DNA from: Pantoea sp. AS-PWVM4
GTDB taxonomy: Bacteria; Pseudomonadota; Gammaproteobacteria; Enterobacterales; Enterobacteriaceae
Direction: 5' to 3'
NCBI RefSeq assembly: GCF_000468095.1
Contig: NZ_ASZC01000013.1
Location: forward strand, 62,001 to 126,000
Length of the DNA: 64,000 bases
In this document: positions 18,460 through 28,342 of the stretch, piece after piece
Position numbering within the stretch: position 1 is the first letter of the stretch
Layout: each line of letters begins with the position of its first letter
Position numbers and translations under genes: made by a program
The notes under the pieces: generated by a model
The model's database searches: none
What the model saw: only the letters and a program-made list of their open reading frames with translations
Told to the model about the DNA's origin: nothing

Positions 18460-19608
18460 TTAATTGGAACCTAACAACAACGAACCATTATTGCCGCTTT
18501 GTGCGGTGCTGAACAGCGGTTGACCGGCTCCCGGTGCCGCTTTCAGCACCCAGACACGACCATAATGGTTGTAGAAACCAGCCAGATGAGCGGCATCCGG
18601 GCCGACGCCCTGATAGATGTCAAAATGCTGGCCTTTAATCGCACCACCGACATCCAGCGCCACCATCAGACGCATTTCATACTTACCGTTAAACTTGCCC
18701 TTCTCGTTTAACTGCGGCACTTCCGCCAGCAGCGCCGTCCCGGCTGGGATCAGCGAACGGTCAGAGGCTACCGAAGCCTTGGCTATCAGCGGCACGGCGC
18801 TGGCACCACGTACCGGTACATACTCTTCCGGTTTGAAGAACACGAAAGATTGGTTGGTTTCCAGTAGCGCACGCACCTCTTCTGGTGAATGAGTCTGCGC
18901 CCACTGACGAATCGCCTGCATCGACATATCTTCGCGTTTCACTTCACCGCGATCGATCAGCTCCTTCCCAATGCTATGGTAAGCCCAGCCGTTTTTACCG
19001 CCGTAACCAAAGAAGCGCAGTGGCCGCCCATCGCCGAAGTCGACATAGCCGCTGCCCTGAACATCCATCATAAAGTTGTCGATCAGCGAGTTGCTGTAAG
19101 CAATAACATAACGGTCATCGAGGCCGCCGCTATAGATAGAAGCGCGGCTGGGTAATTTTTGCCCACTGCGGCGAGGCGGCATACGATAAATTGGGTACTG
19201 GAATTCGCCCTGACGGGTATAACGCGCTTCGACCACCGGGGTGTAGTAACCGGTGAACTGCACGTTGCCGTAGTTATCCGTCCCTTCCATCTGATAGGCG
19301 TTAAGGCCGAATTGACGCAACTGGCGGGTATCACCACCTGACATCAGCCAGTTTTCAATCGCGCTGTAGGTACCGGTGTTGCGGCCATACAACCCGGAGG
19401 ACGCAGACTGAATCTGACGAACCTGATCGCCAAAGTCCCGGCCATTGACCGGACGCCCTTTCGCATTCGGCTGGTTCACCAGGCCCAGCGGCTGATCCAA
19501 CTTGCCATCTATATATTGCTGGCCACGATCCGTAGGTTTGGAGCTACAACCCGCCAACAGCGCGAGAAATGCGCCAGTAAGTGCATACTTCACACGATTT
19601 GCTTTCAT
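18460..19608 (-). CDS. mltA: Membrane-bound lytic murein transglycosylase A
   Basis: Outer-membrane lipoprotein of 382 aa (E. coli 365) that cleaves peptidoglycan glycan strands with 1,6-anhydro product. Signal peptide ends LLAGC with lipidated Cys near 21. The MltA barrel starts around VQFTGYYTPVVEARYTRQGEF (about 115) and the 3D domain near the C-terminus carries the catalytic Asp in MVALDVGGAIKGQHFDIYQG (about 331-350). The extra residues relative to E. coli are mainly in a linker near 25-60 and at the C-terminus. It lies 47 bp upstream of tcdA on the same strand. Confidence 0.95.
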   Translation of the reverse strand: MKANRVKYALTGAFLALLAGCSSKPTDRGQQYIDGKLDQPLGLVNQPNAKGRPVNGRDFGDQVRQIQSASSGLYGRNTGTYSAIENWLMSGGDTRQLRQFGLNAYQMEGTDNYGNVQFTGYYTPVVEARYTRQGEFQYPIYRMPPRRSGQKLPSRASIYSGGLDDRYVIAYSNSLIDNFMMDVQGSGYVDFGDGRPLRFFGYGGKNGWAYHSIGKELIDRGEVKREDMSMQAIRQWAQTHSPEEVRALLETNQSFVFFKPEEYVPVRGASAVPLIAKASVASDRSLIPAGTALLAEVPQLNEKGKFNGKYEMRLMVALDVGGAIKGQHFDIYQGVGPDAAHLAGFYNHYGRVWVLKAAPGAGQPLFSTAQSGNNGSLLLGSN

Positions 19609-19771
19609 GACCTTCTCTTTTTATCGATAGTTTGCATGGCGACGATAGCAAAGGGGCCGACAGAATGAAATCCGCCACCCAGTGCGACCTTGATATACGT
19701 ACAATAAATAACCTATTGGGGGTTTTATTCACCAACTGGCTGTAAATTTTGTGCTTTCTGTCAAAAAGGGG

Positions 19772-19799
19772 TTGCATCGCGGCGCGTGCGGAGTATAGT
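19772..19799 (+). promoter_or_regulatory. tRNA-fMet promoter
   Basis: TTGCAT (19772-19777), a 16-base spacer and TATAGT (19794-19799), followed by a GC-rich discriminator GCGCATCC typical of stringently controlled stable-RNA promoters. Confidence 0.8.
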
Positions 19800-19812
19800 G
19801 CGCATCCACGGA

Positions 19813-19889
<77 letters not shown>

Positions 19890-19942
19890 ACTCTTCTTAG
19901 ATGAAGAGAGACAATGTGAAAAGTCGCACAGCGACAGACGGA

Positions 19943-20019
<77 letters not shown>

Positions 20020-20030
20020 ATACAAATAAG

Positions 20031-20056
20031 CACCTTAACGGGTGTTTTTTTGTTTT
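20031..20056 (+). terminator. Terminator of the tRNA-fMet unit
   Basis: CACC-TTAACG-GGTG stem (20031-20044) followed by a run of Ts. Confidence 0.75.
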
Positions 20057-20093
20057 TATCGTCTGGAGAATCGCGGCGTCCTTGCCACAACCA

Positions 20094-21338
20094 TCAGCGA
20101 TGCGCCAGCACCGCCCCTTTCTCGAAATACGCTTTGATGCCATGCAGAATGGCTTCCGCTACCTGATGCTGGTAACGCGCCGTACGTAGCTTCCTTTCTT
20201 CTTCCACATTACTGATAAACGCCGTCTCCACCAGAATCGACGGGATATCCGGCGCTTTTAGCACCGCAAAACCGGCCTGATCCACCGTGCGTTTATGCAG
20301 ATGGTTGATGTGCCCCATGCGCGACAACACCTCTTTACCAAACTTCAGGCTGTCATGAATGGTCTGACGCTGCACCATATCGAACATGGTGTGGTCGAGA
20401 TAACGGTCGCCGCTCATGCTGACGCCACCAATCAAGTCTGATTCATTCTGGGTTTGTGCCAGAAAGCGTGCCGCAGCAGAGGTTGCGCCGCTGGTGGAAA
20501 GCGCAAACACTGACGAACCGCGCGCCGCGCGGCTGGTAAAGGCATCGGCGTGAATTGACACAAACAAATCCGCACGCTGCTTGCGCGCTTTTGCCACCCG
20601 GACACGCAACGGGATAAATACGTCTTCATTGCGCGTCATATAGGCTTTCATATTGGGTTGTTTGTCGATCAGCGCCTTCAGATAGCGCCCCATCTTCAAC
20701 ACAATATCTTTTTCACGCGTTTTATATTTGCCATGCGCGCCCGGATCTTCCCCGCCATGCCCTGGATCGATCATGATGATAATCGGGCGGTCCCGTCCGG
20801 CTTTACCCGGTAACGGGGCCTGCGCAGGTTGATCGCGATCCAGATCGCCCTGATTGTAATCCTGGAGTAACGCCAGTAAGGGATCCTCTTCCGGCTGACG
20901 CTGGCTGGGATAAAGATCGACCACCAACCGATGCTTAATCCCCGCGACCGGATCGAGGGTGAAGCTGCGTGGTGCCACGCTGCGCTTCAGTTCCAGTACA
21001 ATACGCACCGTATTGGGATCGAACTGCCCCACGCGGGCCGTTTTGATATAGGGATCATCAACGCGCACCAGTTTATCGACGCCTTTCAGCACCGGATTGA
21101 TATGCAGATTGTTGATGTCGATAACCAGACGGTCGGGATGACTCAGCGTGAATTGTTTGTATTGCAGGGGAACATTGGATTCCAGCGTAACGCGCGAGTA
21201 CGTCGACGAAGGCCAGATGCGCACGGCCACAATATGCTGGCTGGCCGCCAGCCCGCTGCGCGTCACGCTCAGCAACCATAGCGCGCCCGCTCCCTGCAAT
21301 AATCGTCGGCGTGAAAAAAAAGGATTTACGTCAAACAT
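20094..21338 (-). CDS. amiC: N-acetylmuramoyl-L-alanine amidase AmiC
   Basis: Periplasmic zinc amidase, 414 aa (E. coli 417), that cleaves septal peptidoglycan under control of NlpD. The N-terminus has a Tat signal ([15 protein letters not shown], cleavage near 32). An AMIN domain (about 35-150) directs it to the septum; the amidase_3 domain starts at [16 protein letters not shown] (about 186) with the zinc His, followed by the Glu in TREKDIVL, the second His in SIHADAF, and the catalytic Glu in [13 protein letters not shown] linker with the [10 protein letters not shown] segment separates the domains. Divergent from argA. Confidence 0.96.
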   Translation of the reverse strand: MFDVNPFFSRRRLLQGAGALWLLSVTRSGLAASQHIVAVRIWPSSTYSRVTLESNVPLQYKQFTLSHPDRLVIDINNLHINPVLKGVDKLVRVDDPYIKTARVGQFDPNTVRIVLELKRSVAPRSFTLDPVAGIKHRLVVDLYPSQRQPEEDPLLALLQDYNQGDLDRDQPAQAPLPGKAGRDRPIIIMIDPGHGGEDPGAHGKYKTREKDIVLKMGRYLKALIDKQPNMKAYMTRNEDVFIPLRVRVAKARKQRADLFVSIHADAFTSRAARGSSVFALSTSGATSAAARFLAQTQNESDLIGGVSMSGDRYLDHTMFDMVQRQTIHDSLKFGKEVLSRMGHINHLHKRTVDQAGFAVLKAPDIPSILVETAFISNVEEERKLRTARYQHQVAEAILHGIKAYFEKGAVLAHR

Positions 21339-21522
21339 GCCTCTCCAGCTACTGCGTAATGTCTAAAATATCGCCAGTTGAGTAAAAGAAGATGAAAACT
21401 TTAGCCAGTCCCTGGTGCCTTCCCACTCAGGAAAAGCCAGATAATGCAGGCTGTTAGCACAGGTTGCATCAGAAAATTCGTAAAGTAACGTCAGGCTGGC
21501 CGCTTGCATTACGGCGCAATAA

Positions 21523-21559
21523 AGCATAAAAATACAAAAATTTCGAATAACCATTCACA
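21523..21559 (+). promoter_or_regulatory. Tandem ARG boxes upstream of argA
   Basis: Two imperfect ARG boxes are aGCAT-aaaa-ATACA (21523-21536) and cGAAT-aacc-ATTCA (21544-21557). Their 21-bp centre-to-centre distance is the usual one for ArgR hexamer operators. They end 13 bp before the argA start. Confidence 0.7.
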
Positions 21560-21570
21560 GAGGGTTTGCC

Positions 21571-22899
21571 GTGAAGGAACGTAGTACTGAACTGGTTCAG
21601 GGTTTTCGCCATACCGTTCCCTATATAAATGCCCACCGTGGCAAGACCTTTGTCATTATGCTGGGTGGCGAGGCCATCGAGCATGATAACTTCTCCAGCA
21701 TCGTTAACGACATCGGTCTGTTGCATAGCCTTGGCATCCGCCTGGTGGTGGTTTACGGCGCCCGTCCGCAGATTGATGCCAGCATGGCACAGCATCAACT
21801 GGAGCCGACTTATCATAAACATACGCGTGTTACCGATGCGCAATCGCTGGAGCTGGTGAAACAGGCGGCAGGTCGTTTACAGCTGGATATCACCGCGCGT
21901 CTGTCGATGAGCCTGAACAACACCCCTTTGCAGGGCGCGCATATTAACGTGGTCAGCGGCAACTTCATCATCGCCCAACCTCTTGGCGTCGATGATGGCG
22001 TGGATTACTGCCACAGTGGACGCATTCGTCGTATCGACGAAGAGGCAATCCATCGTCAGCTGGATAACGGGGCGATTGTGTTGCTTGGTCCGGTTGCTGT
22101 TTCCGTTACCGGTGAGAGTTTTAACCTGACTTCAGAAGAAGTCGCTACCCAACTGGCGATCAAACTGAAAGCGGAAAAAATGATCGGCTTCTGTTCTGAA
22201 CAGGGCGTGACCAACCGCGATGGCAATATCATTTCCGAACTGTTCCCGAACGACGCCCAGGCGCGTATTGATGAAATGGAAAACGAAGGTGATTTCCTTT
22301 CTGGCACGGTGCGTTTTCTGCGTGGCGCAGTCAAAGCCTGCCGCAGCGGCGTGCGTCGCAGCCATTTAATCAGCTATCAGGAAGATGGCGCGCTGTTGCA
22401 GGAGTTGTTCTCGCGTGACGGTATCGGCACACAGATTGTCATGGAGTCTGCCGAACAGATTCGTCGTGCCACCATCAATGATATTGGTGGCATTCTGGAG
22501 CTGATTCGCCCGCTGGAACAACAAGGGATTCTGGTACGTCGTTCTCGCGAGCAACTGGAAATGGAGATCGACAAGTTCACCATCATCGAACGCGATAACC
22601 TGACCATTGCCTGCGCGGCACTCTACCCGTTCCCGGACGAACAGATTGGCGAGATGGCCTGTGTGGCCGTTCATCCGGATTATCGTAGCTCGTCACGCGG
22701 CGAAGCACTGCTGCAACGTGTGGCATTGCAGGCACGGCAGATGGGTCTGAAAAAGCTGTTCGTGCTCACCACCCGCAGCATTCATTGGTTCCAGGAACGC
22801 GGCTTCACACCGGTGGACATTGAATCGCTGCCGGAGAGCAAGAAAAAAATGTACAACTATCAGCGCCGCTCTAAAGTGTTGATGGCAGATTTGCGCTAA
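21571..22899 (+). CDS. argA: N-acetylglutamate synthase
   Basis: First enzyme of arginine biosynthesis, 442 aa (E. coli 443). The N-terminal amino-acid-kinase-like domain (about 20-280) includes [12 protein letters not shown] and [19 protein letters not shown]; the C-terminal GNAT domain (about 295-440) includes [20 protein letters not shown] (acetyl-CoA loop) and [14 protein letters not shown]. The start is GTG at 21571. It is feedback-regulated by arginine in E. coli and, from the ARG boxes, repressed by ArgR here. Confidence 0.97.
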   Translation: MKERSTELVQGFRHTVPYINAHRGKTFVIMLGGEAIEHDNFSSIVNDIGLLHSLGIRLVVVYGARPQIDASMAQHQLEPTYHKHTRVTDAQSLELVKQAAGRLQLDITARLSMSLNNTPLQGAHINVVSGNFIIAQPLGVDDGVDYCHSGRIRRIDEEAIHRQLDNGAIVLLGPVAVSVTGESFNLTSEEVATQLAIKLKAEKMIGFCSEQGVTNRDGNIISELFPNDAQARIDEMENEGDFLSGTVRFLRGAVKACRSGVRRSHLISYQEDGALLQELFSRDGIGTQIVMESAEQIRRATINDIGGILELIRPLEQQGILVRRSREQLEMEIDKFTIIERDNLTIACAALYPFPDEQIGEMACVAVHPDYRSSSRGEALLQRVALQARQMGLKKLFVLTTRSIHWFQERGFTPVDIESLPESKKKMYNYQRRSKVLMADLR

Positions 22900-22913
22900 C
22901 TGTTCCGCCTGCC

Positions 22914-22974
22914 GTAGCGGCACGATTTCGTGCGCGATGCCAATAAAAACCCGCGCGATAAATCGCGCCGCTAC
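22914..22974. repeat. REP-like inverted pair between argA and recD
   Basis: Forward unit GTAGCGGCACGATTTCGTGC (from 22914) carries a paired G-to-A / C-to-T change that keeps the stem. The inverted unit (22952-22974) is the standard form. Its terminal CTAC contains the recD stop codon (TAG on the minus strand, 22973-22971). Confidence 0.88.
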
Positions 22975-24806
22975 GAAACCAATCTCTCCAGCAATCCACT
23001 TCTGCGCTGCGTGCGCAGTTGTACCGCACGGCGGAATACCCCTTCATCGCTGTACAACGTCAATTGATGGCGTGCACGGGTAATGGCGGTATAAATCAGT
23101 TCACGGGTCAGCACCGGCAGAAACTGCGCCGGCATGACCAGCGCGGTATGATCAAACTCCGATCCCTGGGATTTATGCACCGTCATCACCCAAGCCGTAT
23201 CATGTGTCGGTAATCGGCTGGGCTGAACGGCTTTGATGGTGCCATCCGGTAACGGGAAGAAGACTTTCAGCAGTCCCTCTTCGTCCAGTAAGGTAATGCC
23301 AATGTCGCCATTGAACAGCCCCAATGCACTGTCGTTGCGCGTCACCATCACCGGTCGCCCCTGATACCAGCGACTGCCCCCAGCCGGACGACGCAACAGT
23401 TGCAACTGAATCAGTTTCTGTTCAATACGCTGATTAAGCCCCTGAACACCAAAAGGCCCTTCACGTAACGCACACAACAGCTGATAACGGCCAAAAGCAT
23501 GAATAATCGTGGCGGGGTCGGCTCGTTCGGCAACCAGGTTCAGGTAGGGTCGATATCCCTCTGCGACCTGTGTCAGCATCGTCTGATACGCCTCAGTATC
23601 GCTCAACGGCTGGCGAGAGATATCGCTGAAGCCCGCACCAAACACCCGTTCGACCGCAACCACATCACCCTGATTAACGGCGGCTGCTAACTGACCGATA
23701 CCGGATTGTGCGTCGAAGCGATAACTTTTACGCAGCAGGCAAATGGCATCACGTACCTGTGGAGCCTGGGGATCTTCCCTGCCCGTCAGATGACATCCGG
23801 TCAGTTGACTCAGCAGTGCTGCACGGGCCGGACTATAACCCGCCTCCGCACAGCGACAGATATCCCCCAACACCGCCCCGGCCTCTACCGATGCAAGCTG
23901 ATCGCGATCGCCGAGGAAGATGACGCGAGCCTGTGGCGGCAACGCGGCAATCAGGTTCGCCATCATGCCAAGGTCAACCATTGAGGCCTCATCCACGACC
24001 AGCACGTCCAGATGCAGAGGATTACCGGCATGATAGCGCAGGCGTTGTGTCTCCGGCTGCGCCCCCAATAAACGATGTAACGTGGTGGCTTCTGCCGGGA
24101 AGCAGAGGCGTTCTTCCTCGCTGACGTCAAGTTGCCGTAACGCCTTACCGAGCGATTCCGTCAGGCGCGCCGCCGCTTTGCCGGTCGGTGCGGCCAGTTG
24201 AATGCGCAGTGGGTCCTTACTCAGCCGGATTAATGCCGCCAACAATTTTGCCACCGTGGTGGTTTTCCCGGTGCCTGGCCCACCAGAAATCACCGCGGTT
24301 TTCTGCGTTAACGCCACCGCAGCGGCAATTTTCTGCCAGTCTTCTGCCTGGGTACCAAACAACACATCCAGCACCGGGCGCACCACTTCTGGCGCGAATT
24401 GCTGTGGTGCGGCATCCACACGGAAAAAGCGTGCGACCTGACCTTCGTTCTGCCATAAGCGATGCAGGTAGAGCCGCTGTTGCGTCAGTACCATCGGGGT
24501 AGCCTGTGAGCCATCACTCAGCGCGGGCCAATCGTGAAACGCCGTTTGCCAGTCTTGCGGGGCACCCGCAGCCTGCCACATCGCCTGGGCCAGCTCAGGA
24601 TGTCGGCCATTAAATAATTGCTCCGCCGTCAATTGTGTCAAAGGCAGGCAAACGTGCCCCTCACCGGCCTCCGCGCTCAGACAGGCCGCCGCCAGCAAAC
24701 GTGCCGGTTGAGTGTCATCTGCCAACAGGCAGGCAAACTGGATATCGAGCGGGCGCAGCAAACGCAACGCCATCGCCTGAGTCAGCAGCGCGGTCATGCT
24801 ACTCAT
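22971..24806 (-). CDS. recD: Exodeoxyribonuclease V alpha subunit RecD
   Basis: SF1B 5'-3' helicase of RecBCD, 611 aa (E. coli 608). Walker A is [15 protein letters not shown] (about 170-184), motif [11 protein letters not shown], motif [20 protein letters not shown], and the C-terminal motifs [13 protein letters not shown] and [10 protein letters not shown]. It drives fast translocation on the 5' strand and regulates the RecB nuclease before Chi. The start overlaps the recB stop (ATGA). The stop codon comes from the edge of a REP element, and the C-terminus ([11 protein letters not shown]) differs from E. coli only at its last few residues. Confidence 0.97.
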   Translation of the reverse strand: MSSMTALLTQAMALRLLRPLDIQFACLLADDTQPARLLAAACLSAEAGEGHVCLPLTQLTAEQLFNGRHPELAQAMWQAAGAPQDWQTAFHDWPALSDGSQATPMVLTQQRLYLHRLWQNEGQVARFFRVDAAPQQFAPEVVRPVLDVLFGTQAEDWQKIAAAVALTQKTAVISGGPGTGKTTTVAKLLAALIRLSKDPLRIQLAAPTGKAAARLTESLGKALRQLDVSEEERLCFPAEATTLHRLLGAQPETQRLRYHAGNPLHLDVLVVDEASMVDLGMMANLIAALPPQARVIFLGDRDQLASVEAGAVLGDICRCAEAGYSPARAALLSQLTGCHLTGREDPQAPQVRDAICLLRKSYRFDAQSGIGQLAAAVNQGDVVAVERVFGAGFSDISRQPLSDTEAYQTMLTQVAEGYRPYLNLVAERADPATIIHAFGRYQLLCALREGPFGVQGLNQRIEQKLIQLQLLRRPAGGSRWYQGRPVMVTRNDSALGLFNGDIGITLLDEEGLLKVFFPLPDGTIKAVQPSRLPTHDTAWVMTVHKSQGSEFDHTALVMPAQFLPVLTRELIYTAITRARHQLTLYSDEGVFRRAVQLRTQRRSGLLERLVS

Positions 24807-27800
24807 GATGTCGCTCCTTCGCCGCGAAACAGGTTATTCAGTTGGGTAATGAATGCGTGGGAGGGGCGGGTATGGAACACCCCATTGGCAGGCGAGCTGC
24901 CATCCATGCCGCGCAAAAACAGATAGAATACGCCACCGAAATGCTGTTCATAGTCGTAATCCACCAGGCGATGCTCAAGATAACGGTGTAGTGCCAGGCT
25001 GTAGAGTTGGTACTGCAAATCGTAACGGTGGTCGATCATCGCCTGGGCCATCGCCTGCGGCGTGTAAGCGTCATGACTGTCACCCAACCAGTTAGATTTG
25101 TAATCCAGCAAATAATATTTCCCCTGCCAGCGAAACACTAAATCGATAAAGCCTTTCAGCATGCCCTGCACCTGACGAAAATCGAGAGCTGGCGCCTGGC
25201 GGGATAATTCGTCATGGCTTTTGACCAACTTATCCATTTTTTCGGCCAGCAACATGCCCTCAATCGGCAGATAAAACGCCATCTCTACCAGACGATCTTT
25301 TGTCTGCACTCCTGCCAGTTGAATACCCTGCGCATCAAGCGGTGTACTGACGACCCTGGCAATCCATGCGCTCAACATCGGCTGCCAGTGCAGCGGATAA
25401 CCATTCTGTTGCAGATGTTGCTCCAGCACCGCATCCGTTGGCGGTTGAGTGAAATCCAGCGACTCAAACAATTCATGCAGAAAGGTTCCGGGGGCGGCAC
25501 CACGCGGGAAATGGTGGGGCGTCAACGCTGATGGTTGAGGTTCACCCGACTCATCGCCAGATGCTTCCACATCAAACCCAGGCATGACCTCCAGCAAACG
25601 ACTGCTGCCATGCTGCTGCAAGCCTGAATAGCTGGTAACGCGCCAGGGTTCGGCCAGCACACGCGTGACCTCCCGTGCGCTTAATGTCTCTTCACTGACG
25701 GTCTGCGCTTGCCAGCGCGTGGCATCGGACTCCCCGGCCAGCACCACTTCGGTACCGTCAGCGTTCATCTCCGCCAGCAACGCCGCCAACTGCTCCGCTG
25801 TTGCCGCCTCACCGCGTTGCAGCAGATAACCCAACGCGCTTTTATGCAGATCGCTGGCTCCCTCTTTCTTTCGCGTGCCACGGAACAGGGGGGCCACGCC
25901 AACGCTACAGTGATACACCGAACGCGTCAGCGCCACATATAACAGGCGCAAATCCTCCGCCAGACGCTCCTGTTCTGCCAGCTCAAGGCTGGCCTCATCA
26001 TTTTGCAGATCGAGCACCGCCCCGAAGTTTTCCCGGTCGTGATACAACGCGCTATCGGCCTCGCGATAACCGGCGGCAAATGGCAGCCAAACAAGGGGAT
26101 ACTGCAACCCTTTCGATTTGTGGATGGTGACGATCTGCACCAGATGGCGATCGCTTTCCAGACGCAATTGCTGACTGGCCGCCTGACTGTCCGGGCGGGC
26201 AATCTGCTGCGCCAGATGACGCACCAGGGCATGAGGACTGTCAAGCTGGCTGGCCGACTCCTGCAACAGCTCGCCAAGATGCAGCAAGTCAGTCAGACGA
26301 CGCTCACCGTTTTCGGAAGCCAGCAGATTTTCCGCCAGTTGACGCTCCAGCATCATCTCCCGCAGCATGGGCAATACACCACGTTGCTGCCACACCAACT
26401 GCCAGCGGGCAAAAGTATCCACCAGTTGATCCCAGCCGCGCGCATCCTGGTCAAGCGCATCCAGTTGCGCCGCATCAAAGGCAAACAATGAGGTTGCCAG
26501 AGCGGTACGCAGCATACGCTCCTGTTCCGGTGCCAAAACCGCCTGTAGCAGCCACAACAGTTCACGCGCTTCCGGCGTGGTATACACGCTATCGCGGTTC
26601 GACAGGTATACCGACGGGATCGCCAGCTGATTCAATGCCTCACGAATAAGATTGGCTTCGTTGCGGCTACGGACCAGCACGGTGATGTCGGATGCCTGTA
26701 CCGGTCGCAAAGCCGGGGCTTTTCCTAACAACGCACGTTGCTGCTGACCAGCCTGCAACCAGCGGCTGATATCCGCCGCACACTGCTGCGCCATCAACTG
26801 TTGATAATCCCCCACGCTGCATCCTTCGCCGGGTTGTAACCAAAAACGCAATGCCGCCTGGGGTTGTTGGTCAAGACTCAGGGTCAACGTCTGGTTCGGT
26901 ACGGCAAAGTTCACTGGCAGAAAAGGAATATCGGCAAACAGAAACGGGGCTTTGAGCCTGGAGAATAGCTGGTTGACGCTTGTCACCATTGATGGTGAGG
27001 AGCGCCAGTTGGTATCGAGCGTATAGTGAGCGCTCACATCATTACGGGCGCGGATATAGGTAAAAATATCAGCCCCACGGAAGGCATAAATTGCCTGCTT
27101 GGGATCGCCGATCAACAGCAAAGCATGCTCTGGTTGATTAACATACAGCGTGCTGAAAATACGGTATTGCAGCGGATCGGTATCCTGAAATTCATCAATC
27201 AGCGCCACCGGGAAACGCTGGCGGATGGCCTGTGCCAACTGTGCCCCGCCGGGTTGTTGCAGCGCTTCATCCAAACGACTCAACAGGTCATCAAAGCCAA
27301 GCAGCGCACGCAGACGTTTCTCTTTACGCACCGCCTCACGAACTTCGCTCAGCGCCCGGGCAATCACCAAATCACGCAGAGAAATCGGCTGCGCCAGGAA
27401 CTGGTCAATCGCGACAAACAATGCGTGACGCGGGGCCTCCCCTTTTTTGGTTTTCTCGTCCAGCACCTGCTGACCAAAACGGGCCAGTTCCGGGGGCACC
27501 TGATAGTCCAGCGTCTCGCTGTGCGCCCACAGCGACACTTTGTTAACCCATACCGGCAGATTTTTACTGCTGTAGCTGCGCTTATCGACCCCGGAATCGC
27601 TAATCAGGCTAACAATGTCTTCGCCCACCGCAGCCCAGCGCGCTTTAATATCTGCAATACGTGCCAGATTCTGCGCATGTCGCGTAGCCAAAGTTTCATC
27701 AGCCGCCGGGGGAGATTGCAGGGTAGGCGTTTCTCCCTGTAACCAGGGACGCAGGGTTGCCAGCAACTGCTCCGGGCCACTCCACTCCGCCACGATGGCT

Positions 27801-28342
27801 CGCGCCACGTCCAGCGTCAGCGGATAACAGTGACGTCGCCAGAAATCGGCAGAGGCCTGCTTCAGCAGCTGTTGTTCATCTTCAATCAACTGCTGCTCAA
27901 ACAACATGCCGGATTCAAAGGCATTAAGGTTGAGCATACGCTGACAGAAGCCGTGGATAGTAAAGATTGCCGCTTCGTCCATCTGCCGTTCCGCTGCCAG
28001 CAGCAGGGACGCTGCATCCGCTGGTTGCGGCATCTCCGTCAGCAGTTGAGCCAACATCGGGTTGTTGCTGTGACCACGAATACAAGCCAGCCGCAGTTCG
28101 TGGATATTTGCGCGAATGCGCCCACGCAATTCTGCGGTCGCGGCTTCCGTGAAAGTCACCACCAGAATCTCTTCCACCGAGAGTGGGCGGGTATAGGCTC
28201 GTTCGCCTCCCAACCCTAACAACAACCGCAGGTAAAGCAGACCGATGGTGAAGGTTTTCCCCGTGCCTGCGGATGCCTCAATTAACCGTTCGCCACGCAA
28301 CGGCAGCGTTAACGGATTGAGCGATTCTGGCTGCAAACTCAT
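24803..28342 (-). CDS. recB: Exodeoxyribonuclease V beta subunit RecB
   Basis: 1179 aa (E. coli 1180). N-terminal UvrD-like 3'-5' helicase with Walker [14 protein letters not shown] (about 23-35), [16 protein letters not shown] (about 395) and [18 protein letters not shown] (about 750), then a C-terminal PD-(D/E)xK nuclease with [23 protein letters not shown] (about 1065-1087), including the D and K of the active site. It loads RecA after Chi. It is coupled to ptrA upstream and recD downstream by ATGA overlaps. Confidence 0.97.
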   Translation of the reverse strand: MSLQPESLNPLTLPLRGERLIEASAGTGKTFTIGLLYLRLLLGLGGERAYTRPLSVEEILVVTFTEAATAELRGRIRANIHELRLACIRGHSNNPMLAQLLTEMPQPADAASLLLAAERQMDEAAIFTIHGFCQRMLNLNAFESGMLFEQQLIEDEQQLLKQASADFWRRHCYPLTLDVARAIVAEWSGPEQLLATLRPWLQGETPTLQSPPAADETLATRHAQNLARIADIKARWAAVGEDIVSLISDSGVDKRSYSSKNLPVWVNKVSLWAHSETLDYQVPPELARFGQQVLDEKTKKGEAPRHALFVAIDQFLAQPISLRDLVIARALSEVREAVRKEKRLRALLGFDDLLSRLDEALQQPGGAQLAQAIRQRFPVALIDEFQDTDPLQYRIFSTLYVNQPEHALLLIGDPKQAIYAFRGADIFTYIRARNDVSAHYTLDTNWRSSPSMVTSVNQLFSRLKAPFLFADIPFLPVNFAVPNQTLTLSLDQQPQAALRFWLQPGEGCSVGDYQQLMAQQCAADISRWLQAGQQQRALLGKAPALRPVQASDITVLVRSRNEANLIREALNQLAIPSVYLSNRDSVYTTPEARELLWLLQAVLAPEQERMLRTALATSLFAFDAAQLDALDQDARGWDQLVDTFARWQLVWQQRGVLPMLREMMLERQLAENLLASENGERRLTDLLHLGELLQESASQLDSPHALVRHLAQQIARPDSQAASQQLRLESDRHLVQIVTIHKSKGLQYPLVWLPFAAGYREADSALYHDRENFGAVLDLQNDEASLELAEQERLAEDLRLLYVALTRSVYHCSVGVAPLFRGTRKKEGASDLHKSALGYLLQRGEAATAEQLAALLAEMNADGTEVVLAGESDATRWQAQTVSEETLSAREVTRVLAEPWRVTSYSGLQQHGSSRLLEVMPGFDVEASGDESGEPQPSALTPHHFPRGAAPGTFLHELFESLDFTQPPTDAVLEQHLQQNGYPLHWQPMLSAWIARVVSTPLDAQGIQLAGVQTKDRLVEMAFYLPIEGMLLAEKMDKLVKSHDELSRQAPALDFRQVQGMLKGFIDLVFRWQGKYYLLDYKSNWLGDSHDAYTPQAMAQAMIDHRYDLQYQLYSLALHRYLEHRLVDYDYEQHFGGVFYLFLRGMDGSSPANGVFHTRPSHAFITQLNNLFRGEGATS

